Shown here in pieces: positions 32,537 through 32,902 of a DNA stretch of 32,902 nt (positions within the stretch are counted from its first letter, which is position 1; the number at the start of each line of letters is the position of its first letter). Both the position numbers and the translations under genes were made by a program. Under the pieces are notes generated by a model. It was given only the letters and a program-made list of their open reading frames with translations. It made no database searches and was not told the DNA's origin. The DNA comes from Sherwoodlollariibacterium sp049275655 (GTDB taxonomy: Bacteria; Omnitrophota; Gorgyraeia; Gygaellales; Profunditerraquicolaceae), in contig JBASUY010000022.1 in NCBI GenBank assembly GCA_049275655.1, positions 1 to 32,902 on the forward strand, in the 5' to 3' direction.

Positions 32537-32902
32537 TTAATTTCTTCTCTCTCCCTTACGCCGCTCTTCTTCTATGCGCCGCTCTTCTTCTATGCGCCTC
32601 TCACCCCTGCGCCTCTCTACCTGCAAGCGGATGTCATGTGCCTTAGCCTCTGAGATATCAAATGTCATAATAATGAAAATAGCAACAAAGGAAGTTGCTA
32701 TGGGAATACCTATATCGTATATCCTAAGCCAAAGCAGGGTATCCATAGACTGCGCTAAGCCAAGCTCCTGCCTAAATCCGGTTGCATTTATAAGTATCCC
32801 TGAAATAAATGAAGCGAGCGCAATCCCTAACTTAACCATCCACCAATATACTGCGCTAAACATACCCTCCCGCCGGGTGGTTGTGTTAAGCTCATCAAGG
32901 TC
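32537..32902 (-). CDS. GPH/MFS-type sugar symporter, C-terminal end (5' cut by window)
   Basis: The frame is open to the right edge, giving 121 codons of the C-terminus. It begins with DLDELNTTTRREGMFSAVYW, the conserved D(E)xL..GxRREG(M) loop of the glycoside-pentoside-hexuronide:cation symporter family (melibiose carrier type). Two membrane helices follow (LGIALASFISGILINATGF and a second near IYDIGIPIATSFVAIFII). The internal ATG at 32863 is not the real start. The tail is highly charged, with RRIEEE repeated. It should import sugars with Na+ or H+, and lies 12 nt before the TPR-hydrolase gene, so it probably imports the products of these enzymes. Confidence 0.9.
   Translation of the reverse strand, partial: DLDELNTTTRREGMFSAVYWWMVKLGIALASFISGILINATGFRQELGLAQSMDTLLWLRIYDIGIPIATSFVAIFIIMTFDISEAKAHDIRLQVERRRGERRIEEERRIEEERRKGERRN
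32559..32594 (-). repeat. 18-nt tandem repeat encoding a charged tail
   Basis: CGCCGCTCTTCTTCTATG (plus strand) occurs twice in tandem at 32559-32576 and 32577-32594, with a partial third copy after it. In the symporter frame it encodes RRIEEE repeats near the C-terminus, after ERRRGE. The 18-nt period keeps the frame. Confidence 0.88.

Overview
The window looks like the chromosome of an uncultured, AT-rich, diderm bacterium, most likely Candidatus Omnitrophota (former OP3) or a near relative. The sequence supports this with secretins (so an outer membrane is present), an archaeal-type phosphoglycerate mutase, a B12-dependent ribonucleotide reductase carrying an intein, giant glycine-rich surface proteins, and scattered GGGGACAGCGACTTTTT-type palindromic repeats. 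The phylum is inferred from gene content and was not tested. Every convincing gene (23 CDS, two cut by the window edges) is on the minus strand, so the window is read right to left. No gene-free stretch exceeds 300 bases. The longest gaps are about 150 nt (5032-5182, 12524-12673, 22452-22595) and 110 nt (25970-26081, 30117-30226), and each is described. I saw no tRNA, rRNA, CRISPR array or transposase gene.

Right block (26082-32902), carbohydrate handling: the end of a GPH/MFS sugar symporter, a secreted TPR-domain plus clan GH-A glycoside hydrolase, a secreted protein made of two copies of a putative carbohydrate-binding domain, a second GH-A hydrolase, and a secreted TPR protein with a PKD-like C-terminus. 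They form one tightly spaced transcription unit. Next comes a separate unit with its own promoter (22596-25969): a ROK-family regulator, a membrane-anchored coiled-coil protein and a LacI-family regulator.

Middle block (12674-22451), housekeeping: nrdJ with a 429-residue LAGLIDADG intein, preceded by a strong promoter and two NrdR-type boxes spaced exactly 32 bp centre to centre; apgM, followed by a clear intrinsic terminator; mnmG; then nadE, lrp/asnC-type regulator, class I/II aminotransferase and a single-domain receiver. The nadE promoter sits so close to the ATG that its transcript should be leaderless.

Left block (1-12523), a probable envelope/secretion locus starting at a double promoter: small MerR-like regulator, ExeA/MshM-like AAA ATPase, GspC/PilP-like inner-membrane protein, two tandem paralogous secretins (the second with C-terminal TPRs), a NarL-type histidine kinase and response regulator, then two very large exported proteins (a DUF2341 multi-domain protein and a glycine-rich protein running off the left edge). 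The first seven genes overlap or are 2-4 nt apart. This is the best candidate for an undescribed system: an outer-membrane channel with its assembly factors, its own two-component system and its likely surface cargo in one unit.

The most unusual sequence-level signal is a REP-like palindromic repeat that sits three times exactly at the 5' end of genes for exported proteins and is read in frame through the signal-peptide region. The duplicated units there have periods of 24 and 21 nt, both multiples of three.
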